DNA from: Rathayibacter sp. VKM Ac-2760
GTDB taxonomy: Bacteria > Actinomycetota > Actinomycetes > Actinomycetales > Microbacteriaceae
Reading direction: 5' to 3'
Assembly: GCF_009834185.1 (NCBI RefSeq)
Contig: NZ_CP047173.1
Coordinates: 1,674,001-1,738,000 of the forward strand
DNA length: 64,000 bases
Shown here: piece after piece, positions 7,865 to 19,061 of the stretch
Layout of the letters: every line of letters starts with the position of its first letter
Position numbering within the stretch: the stretch's first letter is position 1
Program-made: the position numbers and the translations under genes
The notes under the pieces: generated by a model
Seen by the model: only the letters and a program-made list of their open reading frames with translations
Databases searched by the model: none
What the model was told of the DNA's origin: nothing

Positions 7865-8787
7865 TGGTGCAGTCCCGATCCCTCCCCGTCCCGGACGGGC
7901 TGGCCGGGCTGCGCGCCGACGCGGCCGTCGGCAAGCTCCTCGGCTTCTCGCGCAGCTTCGCCGCCGAGGTGATCGAGGCCGGCGGTGTCAGCGCCGACGG
8001 CCGCGTGCTCGACAAGAGCGACCGCGTCGCCGCGGGCGCCTGGCTGAGCGTGGAGTGGAGTCCGCGCGAGGAGCCGCGCATCGTGCCGCTCGCGGTCCCG
8101 GATCTCGGGATCGTCCACGACGACGACGACATCGTGGTGATCGACAAGCCCGTCGGCGTCGCGGCGCATCCGGCCGTCGGCTGGGAGGGCCCCACCGTTC
8201 TGGGCGCCCTCGCCGCGGCCGGCTTCACCGTCGCGACCTCCGGGGCGGCCGAGCGCGCCGGCATCGTGCACCGCCTCGACGCCGGGACGAGCGGCCTGAT
8301 GGTCGTCGCCAAGTCCGAGCGCGCGTACACCCACCTCAAGCGCGCCTTCCACGACCGCCAGGTCGAGAAGATCTACCACGCCGTCGTGCAGGGGCACCCC
8401 GATCCGCTCACCGGGACGATCGACGCGCCGCTCGGGCGGCACCCCTCCTCGGACTGGAAGTTCGCGATCCGCGCCGACGGCAAGCCCTCGGTCACCCACT
8501 ACGAGACGATCGAGGCGTTCCCGTTCGCCTCGCTCCTCGAGATCCGGCTCGAGACGGGCCGCACCCACCAGATCCGCGTGCACATGGCCGCCCAGCGGCA
8601 CCCCTGCGTCGGCGATGCGATGTACGGCGCCGACCCGACGCTGTCCAAGCGCCTCGGCCTCACGCGGCAGTGGCTCGACGCCGTCCGACTGGCCTTCACC
8701 CACCCGGGCACGGGGGAGTGGGTGCAGTTCGAGGCGAGCTACCCGGCCGACCTCGGACACGCGCTGGACGTCCTCCGCGGGGAGTGA
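7864..8787 (+). CDS. RluA-family 23S rRNA pseudouridine synthase (RluD-like)
   Basis: A 307-residue RNA-modifying enzyme. An N-terminal S4-like domain (about 1-75, GLRADAAVGKLLGFSRSFAA) is followed by the catalytic domain with HRLDAGTSGLMVVAKS, where the Asp is the nucleophile, and GRTHQIRVHMAAQRHPCVGD. The S4 domain and length fit RluD-type enzymes, which modify 23S rRNA helix 69; the exact target cannot be read from sequence. The ATG shares one base with the lspA TGA, and lspA-rluD adjacency is common across bacteria. Confidence 0.93.
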   Translation: MVQSRSLPVPDGLAGLRADAAVGKLLGFSRSFAAEVIEAGGVSADGRVLDKSDRVAAGAWLSVEWSPREEPRIVPLAVPDLGIVHDDDDIVVIDKPVGVAAHPAVGWEGPTVLGALAAAGFTVATSGAAERAGIVHRLDAGTSGLMVVAKSERAYTHLKRAFHDRQVEKIYHAVVQGHPDPLTGTIDAPLGRHPSSDWKFAIRADGKPSVTHYETIEAFPFASLLEIRLETGRTHQIRVHMAAQRHPCVGDAMYGADPTLSKRLGLTRQWLDAVRLAFTHPGTGEWVQFEASYPADLGHALDVLRGE

Positions 8788-8793
8788 CGCGGG

Positions 8794-8799
8794 TAGACT
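8794..8799 (+). promoter_or_regulatory. candidate -10 box for dnaE
   Basis: TAGACT lies 40 nt before the dnaE start, in the short gap after the rluD-like stop. It matches the TANNNT consensus common to actinobacterial housekeeping promoters, leaving a leader of about 33 nt that contains GGAGG at 8826-8830. No good -35 is visible. Confidence 0.5.
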
Positions 8800-8838
8800 T
8801 TCGGTCTCCCTGCCCGCAGTCCGTCGGAGGCGCATCCT

Positions 8839-12351
<3,513 letters not shown>

Positions 12352-12359
12352 GCCGTCGT

Positions 12360-12384
12360 GCGAGCCGGTCCCTGCCCGGCTCGC
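12360..12384 (+). terminator. hairpin downstream of dnaE
   Basis: GCGAGCCGG and CCGGCTCGC form a perfect 9-bp stem around a 7-nt loop, 8 nt after the dnaE stop codon. No U-tract follows, as is common for actinobacterial terminators. Confidence 0.55.
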
Positions 12385-12493
12385 CGCGGTCGGCTCGTGC
12401 GGGTGGCTGCGTCGTGCAGAGCGTCCTGCGCTCGGCTGCGGCGATCCGCTGGGACGCGGATCGCCGATTCGCCTCGGGCCGCGCGCATCGCAT

Positions 12494-12530
12494 GCTGGTC
12501 GAGTAGCCGCGGAGCGGCGTATCGAGACCC
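12494..12530 (+). repeat. 38-bp palindromic intergenic repeat, copy A (forward)
   Basis: GCTGGTCGAGTAGCCGC, then GGA, then GCGGCGTATCGAGACCC: an imperfect palindrome in the dnaE-hisD gap. Nearly the same sequence recurs at 21519-21557 (forward), 22988-23026 (reverse), 21375-21411 (reverse, degenerate) and, cut by the window edge, at 63991-64000. Confidence 0.8.
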
Positions 12531-12582
12531 GCCGTCGTCAGCGCAGGAGGCGCCCGCGAAGGAGCGGCGCGAGCGCGGCCGG

Positions 12583-12588
12583 TAGGCT
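12583..12588 (+). promoter_or_regulatory. -10 box of hisD, probably leaderless
   Basis: TAGGCT ends 9 nt before the hisD ATG and no Shine-Dalgarno sequence is present between them. The usual distance from -10 to transcription start would place the RNA 5' end at or within 2-3 nt of the ATG, so hisD is probably translated from a leaderless mRNA. Confidence 0.55.
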
Positions 12589-12597
12589 GGGGCGGCC

Positions 12598-13902
12598 ATG
12601 ATCCAGACTCTCGATCTGCGGGGGCGGCGCCCGTCCGCCGCCGAGCTCCTCGCCCTCGTCCCGCGCAATCCGGGCACCTCCGCGAACGTCGGCCCCGTCG
12701 TCGCCGAGCTGATCGCCGACGTCCGCGCCCGCGGCGCCGACGCGCTCCTCGAGCAGGCCGAGCGCCTCGACGGGGTCCGCCCGCCGCACCTGCGCGTCCC
12801 TGCCGAGGAGATCGCAGCGGCCGTCCGCGACCTCGACCCCGCGATCAGGGCGGCCCTCGAGGAGGCGATCCGCCGCGTCCGCCGGGCGAGCGCCGCGCAG
12901 ATCCCGCCGGAGCGCACCACCGTGCTCGACGACGGCGCGACCGTCACCCAGCGCTGGCAGCCCGTCGGCCGCGCCGGCCTCTACGTGCCCGGCGGCAAGG
13001 CCGTCTACCCCTCGAGCGTGATCATGAACGCCGTGCCCGCGCAGGCCGCGGGCGTCGAGTCCGTCGCGATCGTCTCGCCGCCGCAGAAGGCGTTCGGCGG
13101 CTCCGTGCACCCGACGATCCTCGCCGCCGCCGGCCTCCTCGGCATCGACGAGGTCTACGCGATGGGCGGCGCGGGAGCCGTCGCCGCCCTCGCCTACGGC
13201 GTCGACTCGATCGGGCTGGATCCGGTCAGCATCGTCACCGGCCCGGGCAACATCTGGGTCACCACGGCGAAGCGCCAGGTACTCGGCCAGGTCGGCATCG
13301 ACTCCGAGGCCGGCCCCACCGAGATCCTCGTCATCGCCGACTCCAGCGCCGACCCGCGACTGATCGCCGCCGACCTGGTCAGCCAGGCGGAGCACGACGA
13401 GGCCGCCTCCGCCGTGCTCGTCACCGACGACCCGGCCCTCGCCGAGGCCGTCGGCCGCCAGATCGCCGAGCAGGCCCCGCGAACGCACCACGCCGAGCGG
13501 GTGGCGATCGCGCTGGCCGGCCCGCAGTCGGCCCTCGTGATCGTCGACGACCTCGAGATCGCCTGCGCCTTCAGCGACGCCTACGGCCCCGAGCACCTCG
13601 AGCTGCACACCGTCGACCCCGTGGCGACCGCCGAGCGGATCCACGACGCCGGCGCCGTCTTCCTCGGCCCGACCACCCCGGTCAGCCTCGGCGACTACCT
13701 GGCCGGCTCGAACCACGTGCTGCCGACCCTCGGGCAGGCGCGCTTCTCCTCCGGGCTCGGCGCGCACACCTTCCTGCGGCCGCAGCAGCTCGTCTCCTAC
13801 GACCGCGCCGCGCTGCAGCGCGTCGCCCCGCACATCCGCGCCCTGAGCGACGCCGAGGCGCTCCCCGCGCACGGCGACGCCGTCGACGCCCGCTTCGCCT
13901 GA
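12598..13902 (+). CDS. hisD: HisD, histidinol dehydrogenase
   Basis: HisD catalyses the last two oxidations of histidine synthesis, L-histidinol to L-histidine, with NAD and zinc. The 434-residue length is typical. Recognisable segments are GRAGLYVPGGKAVYPSSV for NAD contact, VSIVTGPGNIWVTTAKR, DSEAGPTEILVIADSSADP and SQAEHDEAASAVL with Gln/His zinc and catalytic residues, YGPEHLELHT, and GSNHVLPTLGQARFSSGLG. No other his genes are in the window, so this is a stand-alone or operon-starting copy, followed 16 nt later by nrdR. Translation likely starts from a leaderless transcript. Confidence 0.96.
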   Translation: MIQTLDLRGRRPSAAELLALVPRNPGTSANVGPVVAELIADVRARGADALLEQAERLDGVRPPHLRVPAEEIAAAVRDLDPAIRAALEEAIRRVRRASAAQIPPERTTVLDDGATVTQRWQPVGRAGLYVPGGKAVYPSSVIMNAVPAQAAGVESVAIVSPPQKAFGGSVHPTILAAAGLLGIDEVYAMGGAGAVAALAYGVDSIGLDPVSIVTGPGNIWVTTAKRQVLGQVGIDSEAGPTEILVIADSSADPRLIAADLVSQAEHDEAASAVLVTDDPALAEAVGRQIAEQAPRTHHAERVAIALAGPQSALVIVDDLEIACAFSDAYGPEHLELHTVDPVATAERIHDAGAVFLGPTTPVSLGDYLAGSNHVLPTLGQARFSSGLGAHTFLRPQQLVSYDRAALQRVAPHIRALSDAEALPAHGDAVDARFA

Positions 13903-13918
13903 CCTCGAGAGGCACCCG

Positions 13919-14395
13919 ATGTTCTGCCCCTTCTGCCGGCACCCCGACTCCCGCGTGATCGACTCGCGCACCAGCGACGACGGCCTCTCCATCCGCCGCC
14001 GCCGCCAGTGCCCGTCCTGCGGCCGGCGCTTCTCCACCACCGAGACCGCGAGCCTCGTCGTGATCAAGCGCAGCGGCGTGGTCGAGCCGTTCAGCCGCGA
14101 GAAGATCGTCAGCGGCGTGCGCAAGGCCTGCCAGGGCCGCCCGGTCACCGACACCGATCTCGCCGTGCTCGCGCAGCGAGTGGAGGAGAACCTCCGCTCG
14201 ACCGGCGCCTCGCAGATCGACGCGAACGACATCGGCCTCGCGATCCTCCCGCCGCTGCGCGAGCTGGACGAGGTCGCCTACCTCCGCTTCGCGAGCGTGT
14301 ACCAGGCGTTCGACTCGCTCGACGACTTCGAGTCGGCCATCGCGCTCCTGCGCGCCGAGCGCCCCGCCGCCCTGCACACCGCCGACGAGCTCTGA
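13919..14395 (+). CDS. nrdR: NrdR, transcriptional repressor of ribonucleotide reductase genes
   Basis: NrdR senses (d)ATP and represses nrd operons by binding NrdR boxes. The 158-residue protein has the N-terminal zinc ribbon (CPFCRHPDSRVIDSR and CPSCGRRFSTTE) and an ATP-cone domain (VIKRSGVVEPFSREKIVSGV). It is of normal length. It begins 16 nt after hisD with AGAGG upstream of the ATG and ends 8 nt before pyrD. No nrd operon or NrdR-box target was recognised in the window, so it acts elsewhere in the genome. Confidence 0.96.
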   Translation: MFCPFCRHPDSRVIDSRTSDDGLSIRRRRQCPSCGRRFSTTETASLVVIKRSGVVEPFSREKIVSGVRKACQGRPVTDTDLAVLAQRVEENLRSTGASQIDANDIGLAILPPLRELDEVAYLRFASVYQAFDSLDDFESAIALLRAERPAALHTADEL

Positions 14396-14403
14396 GCGCC
14401 GCC

Positions 14404-15435
14404 GTGTACCCGCTGCTGTTCTCCGCCGTGCTGAGCCGTCTCGACCCGGAGCGCGCGCACCACCTCGCCTTCCCCGTCATCAAGGCTCTCGGGCCCGTCG
14501 CCCCGCTCGTCCGCCGATTCACGGTCCCGCGTACCGATCTCTCGGTCGAGGCGCTCGGACTGCGCTTCCGCACGCCGTTCGGCGTGGCCGCCGGCTTCGA
14601 CAAGGACGCGACGGCCGTGCTCGGCCTCGGCGCGCTCGGCTTCGGCCACGTCGAGGTCGGCACCCTGACCGCTCGCGCCCAGCCCGGCAACGAGCGCCCG
14701 CGGCTCTTCCGCCTGATCGCGGACCGCGCACTGATCAACCGGATGGGCTTCAACAACCACGGCGCCCGCGCGGCCGCCGGTCGCCTCGCCCGGCTGCGCA
14801 CTGCCCGAGGTCGCCCCGTCATCGGCGTCAACATCGGCAAGAGCCGGGTGGTCGACGTCGACGACGCCGTCGAGGACTACCTGGTCAGCGCTCGGATGCT
14901 CGCACCGCTCGCCGATTACCTGGTCGTCAACGTCAGCTCGCCGAACACCCCGGGCCTGCGCGGCCTGCAGGAGATCGACAAGCTCGAGCCGCTGCTCGCC
15001 GCGGTCGCCGAGGCGGCGGACACGACGCCGCTGCTCGTCAAGATCGCGCCGGACCTCTCGGACGAGGAGGTCGTCCGCGTCGCGGAGCTCGCGGTCCGCC
15101 TCGGCCTCGCCGGGATCATCGCGACGAACACGACTCTCTCCCGTGAGGGTCTGCGCACCGACCGCGCCGTCGTCGAGCGCGCAGGAGCCGGCGGCCTGTC
15201 GGGCGCCCCGCTCGCGGCACGTGCACTCGAGGTGCTGCGGGTCATCCGCGGTGTCGTCCCCGTGGAGTTCTGCGTCATCTCGGTCGGGGGAGTGGACACC
15301 GCCGAGGACGTGCAGGAGCGACTCGACGCCGGCGCCACGCTGGTGCAGGGCTACTCGGCGTTCGTCTACCGCGGTCCGCTCTGGGGCCGGCAGATCAACC
15401 GCGGTCTCGCTCGACTGCGCGCGGCCGCGGCGTAG
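14404..15435 (+). CDS. pyrD: PyrD, class 2 dihydroorotate dehydrogenase (quinone)
   Basis: The enzyme oxidises dihydroorotate to orotate with FMN and passes electrons to menaquinone at the membrane. The 343-residue length and the N-terminal extension (LLFSAVLSRLDPERAHHLAF) are those of class 2 enzymes. Motifs are GVAAGFDKDATAVLGLGALG, INRMGFNNHGA, VNVSSPNTPGLRGLQ with the catalytic Ser, VKIAPDLSDEE, ATNTTLSRE, and SVGGVDTAEDVQERLDAGAT for FMN phosphate binding. A GTG start lies 8 nt after the nrdR stop. It ends convergently 21 nt from the DUF3043 gene. Confidence 0.96.
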   Translation: MYPLLFSAVLSRLDPERAHHLAFPVIKALGPVAPLVRRFTVPRTDLSVEALGLRFRTPFGVAAGFDKDATAVLGLGALGFGHVEVGTLTARAQPGNERPRLFRLIADRALINRMGFNNHGARAAAGRLARLRTARGRPVIGVNIGKSRVVDVDDAVEDYLVSARMLAPLADYLVVNVSSPNTPGLRGLQEIDKLEPLLAAVAEAADTTPLLVKIAPDLSDEEVVRVAELAVRLGLAGIIATNTTLSREGLRTDRAVVERAGAGGLSGAPLAARALEVLRVIRGVVPVEFCVISVGGVDTAEDVQERLDAGATLVQGYSAFVYRGPLWGRQINRGLARLRAAAA

Positions 15436-15456
15436 CGCCCGGCCGGCCGCCGAGGG

Positions 15457-16029
15457 TCAGGCGGGGAAGGCTCCGCGCTTGACCTGCGGCTTCGGCAGGC
15501 GCATCACGCGCAGCTGCAGGGCACGCATCGCGGCGTACCACGGGATGCCCTTCTCGACCTTCTCGGCGCCGCCGAAGCGCTCGGCGAGCTTCTTCTTCAG
15601 CCGGCGGCCGAGCAGGATGCAGTCGAGGACCGCGAGCAGGAAGAACGCCCACAGGATGATCAGCGTGAGCGAGGCCAGCTCGGGCTGCGGGAAGAAGCTG
15701 ATCAGCAGCACGACGACCATCACCGGGATGAGGAACTCGCCGAAGCTGAAGCGCGCGTCGACGTAGTCTCGGACGTACTTGCGCTGCGGCCCCTTGTCGC
15801 GCACCGGCAGGTAGCGCTGGTCGCCGGCGGCCATCCCGACGCGGGCCTGCTCGCGCAGCTCCGCCGTCTTCGTCCGGGCGTCGCGCGCGGCCTGCTTGCG
15901 GTCGGTGACGACCAGCGGACGCTTGCGGGCGAGCTCCTGCTCGCGGCGCGTCGGGGTCGGCCGGCCCTTGCCGATCGCCGTCACGTCGGCGTCGTCGGGA
16001 GTGTCGGGTGCGATCGGGTGCTTGGCCAC
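15457..16029 (-). CDS. DUF3043-family membrane protein
   Basis: A 190-residue protein of unknown function found widely in actinobacteria. The N-terminal about 105 residues are hydrophilic and basic, including TRREQELARKRPLVVTDRKQ. Two adjacent membrane helices lie at about 115-160 (FGEFLIPVMVVVLLISFFPQ and LTLIILWAFFLLAVLDCI), then a basic C-terminus (GRRLKKKLAERFGG). The GTG at 16029 is chosen because AAGGAC precedes it and an upstream start would overlap the divergent dipeptidase gene. It shares a 43-bp promoter region with that gene. DUF3043-dipeptidase-ErpA-CtaC is a recurring order in Microbacteriaceae as I recall it. Confidence 0.85.
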   Translation of the reverse strand: MAKHPIAPDTPDDADVTAIGKGRPTPTRREQELARKRPLVVTDRKQAARDARTKTAELREQARVGMAAGDQRYLPVRDKGPQRKYVRDYVDARFSFGEFLIPVMVVVLLISFFPQPELASLTLIILWAFFLLAVLDCILLGRRLKKKLAERFGGAEKVEKGIPWYAAMRALQLRVMRLPKPQVKRGAFPA

Positions 16030-16059
16030 AGGGGAACGTCCTTGGAATCGAGGGTCTCT

Positions 16060-16067
16060 TAAGATTA
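16060..16067. promoter_or_regulatory. overlapping divergent -10 boxes (DUF3043 gene / dipeptidase gene)
   Basis: TAAGATTA contains TAAGAT on the + strand (16060-16065), ending 7 nt before the dipeptidase ATG, and TAATCT on the - strand (16067-16062), about 33 nt before the DUF3043 GTG. The + strand transcript would be leaderless. The two boxes share four base pairs, so both genes could be served by one bidirectional core. Confidence 0.5.
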
Positions 16068-16072
16068 CCTCC

Positions 16073-17491
16073 ATGGCTTCCGACGCTCCGACTCCCGCCT
16101 CCGCTCTTCCGGCCGCCGAGGAGGCGGTCCTCGCGGCCGTGCTCGACGACCTGCCCCGCTCCCTCGCCGAGCTGGGCCGCCTGGTGCGGATCCCCTCCGT
16201 CTCCTGGGACGGCTTCGACGCCACCCGCGTCGCCGCCAGCGCCGAGGCGACCGCCGAGCTCGCCCGCGAGACCGGCGCCTTCGACGAGGTCTCGATCCGC
16301 CGCTCCACGATCGGCGACACGGACCGGCTCGGCCACCCCGCCGTGCTCGCGACGCGCGCCGCGCGGAACGGCGCCCCCACCGTCCTGCTCTACGCCCACC
16401 ACGACGTGCAGCCGCAGGGCGCCGAGGAGTCCTGGGAGACGCCGCCGTTCGAGCCGACCGTGCGCGGCGACCGCCTCTACGGCCGCGGTGCCGCGGACGA
16501 CAAGGCCGGCGTCGTCTCGCACCTCGCCGCTGTCCGCGCGCTGCGCGAGGTCGCCGGCGACGACCACGACCTGGGCCTCGTGCTCTTCATCGAGGGCGAG
16601 GAGGAGTTCGGCTCCCGCTCGTTCCCCACCTTCCTCCGCGAGCACCACGACGCGCTGCGGGCCGACGTGATCGTCGTCGCCGACAGCGACAACTGGGACG
16701 TCGACACCCCGTCGCTCACCGTGGGCCTGCGCGGCAACGTGACGCTCACCCTCACCGTGCGCACCCTCGACCACGCCTCGCACTCCGGCATGCTCGGCGG
16801 AGCGGTCCCCGACGCGATGCTCGCGACGATCCGCCTACTCGACACCCTCTGGAACGAGGACGGCTCGGTCGCCGTCGCCGGTCTCACCGAGCACGACGGC
16901 GTCGTTCCGGAGACCACGGAGGAGGATCTGCGCCGCGACGCGGGACTGCTCGACGGGGTCTCGCCGATCGGCTCCGGCCCGTTCCTCTCCCGCATCTGGT
17001 CGAAGCCGTCGATCACGGTGACCGGCATCGACGCGCCCAGCGTGGTCGACGCCTCCAACACCCTCAGCCCGTCGGTGCGGGTCAAGATCAGCGCGCGCAT
17101 CGCGCCCGGGCAGGAGGCGCCGGAGGGCTTCGCCGCCCTGGAGCGGCACCTGCGCGCGAACGCCCCGTTCGGCGCGCACCTCGAGATCGCCGACGTCGAC
17201 ACGGGGGAGCCGTTCCTGGTCGACACCTCCGGCTGGGCCGTGAGCCTCGTCAAGCAGGCGATGGCCGACGCCTGGGGCCGGGCGGCACTCGAGACGAGCG
17301 CGGGCGGCAGCATCCCGTTCATCGCGGACCTCGTCCGCGAGTTCCCGGCGGCGCAGATCCTGGTCACCGGCGTCGAGGACCCCGACTCGCGAGCGCACAG
17401 CCCGAACGAGTCGCTGCACCTCGGCGTCTTCAAGCGCGCGGCGCAGACGGAGGCGCTGTTCCTGCTGCGGGCCGCCGGGCACCGCGCCTGA
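16073..17491 (+). CDS. M20-family metallodipeptidase
   Basis: A 472-residue cytosolic zinc peptidase of the M20 (ArgE/DapE/CPG2) family, annotated in relatives as a dipeptidase. Metal-ligand motifs are visible: LLYAHHDVQPQG, YGRGAADDKAGVVSH with the bridging Asp, IEGEEEFGS with the catalytic Glu pair, and VVADSDNWD. An inserted lid/dimerisation domain (about 200-320) includes HASHSGMLGGAVPD. The C-terminal EDPDSRAHSPNESLHLG carries the last histidine ligand. The ATG follows a -10 box at leaderless distance and no ribosome site is present. Substrate specificity cannot be read from the sequence. Confidence 0.9.
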   Translation: MASDAPTPASALPAAEEAVLAAVLDDLPRSLAELGRLVRIPSVSWDGFDATRVAASAEATAELARETGAFDEVSIRRSTIGDTDRLGHPAVLATRAARNGAPTVLLYAHHDVQPQGAEESWETPPFEPTVRGDRLYGRGAADDKAGVVSHLAAVRALREVAGDDHDLGLVLFIEGEEEFGSRSFPTFLREHHDALRADVIVVADSDNWDVDTPSLTVGLRGNVTLTLTVRTLDHASHSGMLGGAVPDAMLATIRLLDTLWNEDGSVAVAGLTEHDGVVPETTEEDLRRDAGLLDGVSPIGSGPFLSRIWSKPSITVTGIDAPSVVDASNTLSPSVRVKISARIAPGQEAPEGFAALERHLRANAPFGAHLEIADVDTGEPFLVDTSGWAVSLVKQAMADAWGRAALETSAGGSIPFIADLVREFPAAQILVTGVEDPDSRAHSPNESLHLGVFKRAAQTEALFLLRAAGHRA

Positions 17492-17537
17492 TCGGCCCGG
17501 ATCCGGAATAGCCCGGCCCGCGTCCGGGTTGCCACCG

Positions 17538-17543
17538 TAGAAT
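17538..17543 (+). promoter_or_regulatory. candidate -10 box for the ErpA-like gene
   Basis: TAGAAT lies 48 nt before the ATG, in the 99-nt gap after the dipeptidase stop. A purine-rich GAGGAG is found at 17580-17585 in front of the start codon. The -35 region is not recognisable. Confidence 0.5.
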
Positions 17544-17590
17544 CGTCGGAGGAACGCCGTCCGATACGCCCTGCATCCCCGAGGAGTGAC

Positions 17591-17956
17591 ATGTCCGACA
17601 CGACACTGACCGCCAGCACGACCACCGCGGCGCACGGCGTCTCGATGACCCCCGTCGCCGCCGCCAAGGTGAAGAGCCTCCTCGAGCAGGAGGGCCGCGA
17701 CGACCTGCGCCTGCGCGTCGCCGTCCAGCCCGGCGGCTGCTCCGGCCTGATCTACCAGCTCTACTTCGACGAGCGCACGCTGGACGGCGACGCCGCGGTC
17801 GAGTTCGAGGGCGTCGGCCTCGTCGTCGACAAGATGAGCGTCCCCTACCTCGACGGTGCCTCGATCGACTTCGAGGACACCATCCAGAAGCAGGGCTTCA
17901 CCATCGACAACCCGAACGCCGGCGGCAGCTGCGCCTGCGGCGACAGCTTCCACTGA
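17591..17956 (+). CDS. erpA: ErpA/IscA-type iron-sulfur cluster insertion protein
   Basis: A 121-residue A-type carrier that accepts Fe-S clusters and delivers them to apo-proteins. The HesB-like fold is indicated by MTPVAAAKVKSLLEQEG, by QPGGCSGLIYQLYF with the first conserved Cys, and by the C-terminal GGSCACGDSFH with the other two. The N-terminal 15 residues are a poorly conserved Ser/Thr-rich extension. It lies just upstream of the cytochrome oxidase and bc1 genes; qcrA in that locus encodes a Rieske [2Fe-2S] protein, a plausible client. A strong hairpin follows, so it is probably transcribed alone. Confidence 0.93.
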   Translation: MSDTTLTASTTTAAHGVSMTPVAAAKVKSLLEQEGRDDLRLRVAVQPGGCSGLIYQLYFDERTLDGDAAVEFEGVGLVVDKMSVPYLDGASIDFEDTIQKQGFTIDNPNAGGSCACGDSFH

Positions 17957-17987
17957 TCCCCGCGGCGACACGCCGCGCCGACCGCCT

Positions 17988-18036
17988 CGAACGGCGCCCG
18001 ACACCCCCGCTGCGGCGGGCGGCCGGGCGCCGTTCG
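17988..18036 (+). terminator. strong hairpin after the ErpA-like gene
   Basis: CGAACGGCGCCCG and CGGGCGCCGTTCG form a perfect 13-bp outer stem. The 23-nt interior holds a second GC-rich helix (CCGC/GCGG). It starts 32 nt after the stop codon and has no U-tract. Confidence 0.75.
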
Positions 18037-18121
18037 TCGTTGCAGCACCACTTCGGCGAGAGGTCAAGAGCGGGTGCCGGTGCACTCCGCGATCGCGACG
18101 GCGGGTAGGCTAGGGCCGGTC

Positions 18122-18130
18122 TAATACAGT
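18122..18130 (+). promoter_or_regulatory. candidate -10 region of the ctaC-ctaD-ctaF operon
   Basis: TAATACAGT contains two overlapping TANNNT boxes (TAATAC and TACAGT) about 40 nt before the ctaC start. TAGGCT further upstream at about 18106 is a weaker alternative. AAAGG lies 8-12 nt before the GTG. Confidence 0.45.
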
Positions 18131-18169
18131 TTCGTGTGAACTGGTCCCCAGTCTTCCGAAAGGTCACCG

Positions 18170-19054
18170 GTGCGCTTCAATCGCCGTCTCCGCCGATGGG
18201 TCGCAGTACCCGTCGCAGGAGCTCTCGCCCTCGTCCTCGCAGGCTGCACGCAGGAGCAGCTGCAGGGCTGGCTCCCCACCGAGCCCGGCACGACGAACCA
18301 CGTCGACCGGGTCATCGGACTCTGGGTCACCTCCTGGATCGTCCTCCTCGCCGTGGGTGTCATCACCTGGGGCCTGACGATCTGGGCGGTCGTCGTGTAC
18401 CGCCGCCGGAAGGGCCAGACCGGCCTGCCGGTGCAGCTGCGCTACAACATGCCGATCGAGATCTTCTACACGATCGTGCCGCTGATCCTCGTGATCGGCT
18501 TCTTCGCCTTCACCGCGCGCGACCAGGCCGCCATCGAGCAGGCCTACGACGACCCGGACGAGACCATCCAGGTCTACGGCAAGCAGTGGGCGTGGGACTT
18601 CAACTACGTCGACGAGGACGTCTACTCCGCCGGCATCCAGGGCCAGTACGAGAACAGCGGCGACGCCGCCGGCTCGCTCGTCGAGTCCGAGGTCCCGACG
18701 CTGTACCTGCCGGTGAACCAGAAGATCAAGATCCAGCTCGACGCCCGCGACGTCATCCACTCCTTCTGGGTCGTCGACTTCCTCTACAAGAAGGACATGA
18801 TCCCCGGCAAGACGAACTACATGTACGTCACGCCGCTCAAGGAGGGGACCTACGCCGGCAAGTGCGCCGAGCTCTGCGGCGAGTACCACTCCGCGATGCT
18901 CTTCAACGTCAAGGTCGTCTCGCAGGGCGAGTACGACGACTACATCCAGTCGCTGCGCGACGCGGGCCAGACCGGCCAGCTCGGCGCCGAGTACGACCGC
19001 AACAGCAACCTGCCCGGCACCGGCGCGCCGGCCCGCACCGAGAACGAGGAGTAG
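18170..19054 (+). CDS. ctaC: CtaC, cytochrome c oxidase subunit II
   Basis: Subunit II of the aa3-type oxidase takes electrons from the diheme cytochrome of the bc1 complex through its CuA centre. The 294-residue precursor begins with a basic n-region, a hydrophobic helix and the lipobox LVLAGC, so Cys26 is probably lipid-modified after LspA cleavage. Two membrane helices follow (about 47-70 and 92-115), then a cupredoxin domain with QWAWDFNYV and the CuA ligands in KCAELCGEYHSAM, plus DVIHSFWV. A GTG start with AAAGG upstream is used. It leads the ctaC-ctaD-ctaF operon; spacing to ctaD is 7 nt. Confidence 0.97.
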   Translation: MRFNRRLRRWVAVPVAGALALVLAGCTQEQLQGWLPTEPGTTNHVDRVIGLWVTSWIVLLAVGVITWGLTIWAVVVYRRRKGQTGLPVQLRYNMPIEIFYTIVPLILVIGFFAFTARDQAAIEQAYDDPDETIQVYGKQWAWDFNYVDEDVYSAGIQGQYENSGDAAGSLVESEVPTLYLPVNQKIKIQLDARDVIHSFWVVDFLYKKDMIPGKTNYMYVTPLKEGTYAGKCAELCGEYHSAMLFNVKVVSQGEYDDYIQSLRDAGQTGQLGAEYDRNSNLPGTGAPARTENEE

Positions 19055-19061
19055 AGGGAGC

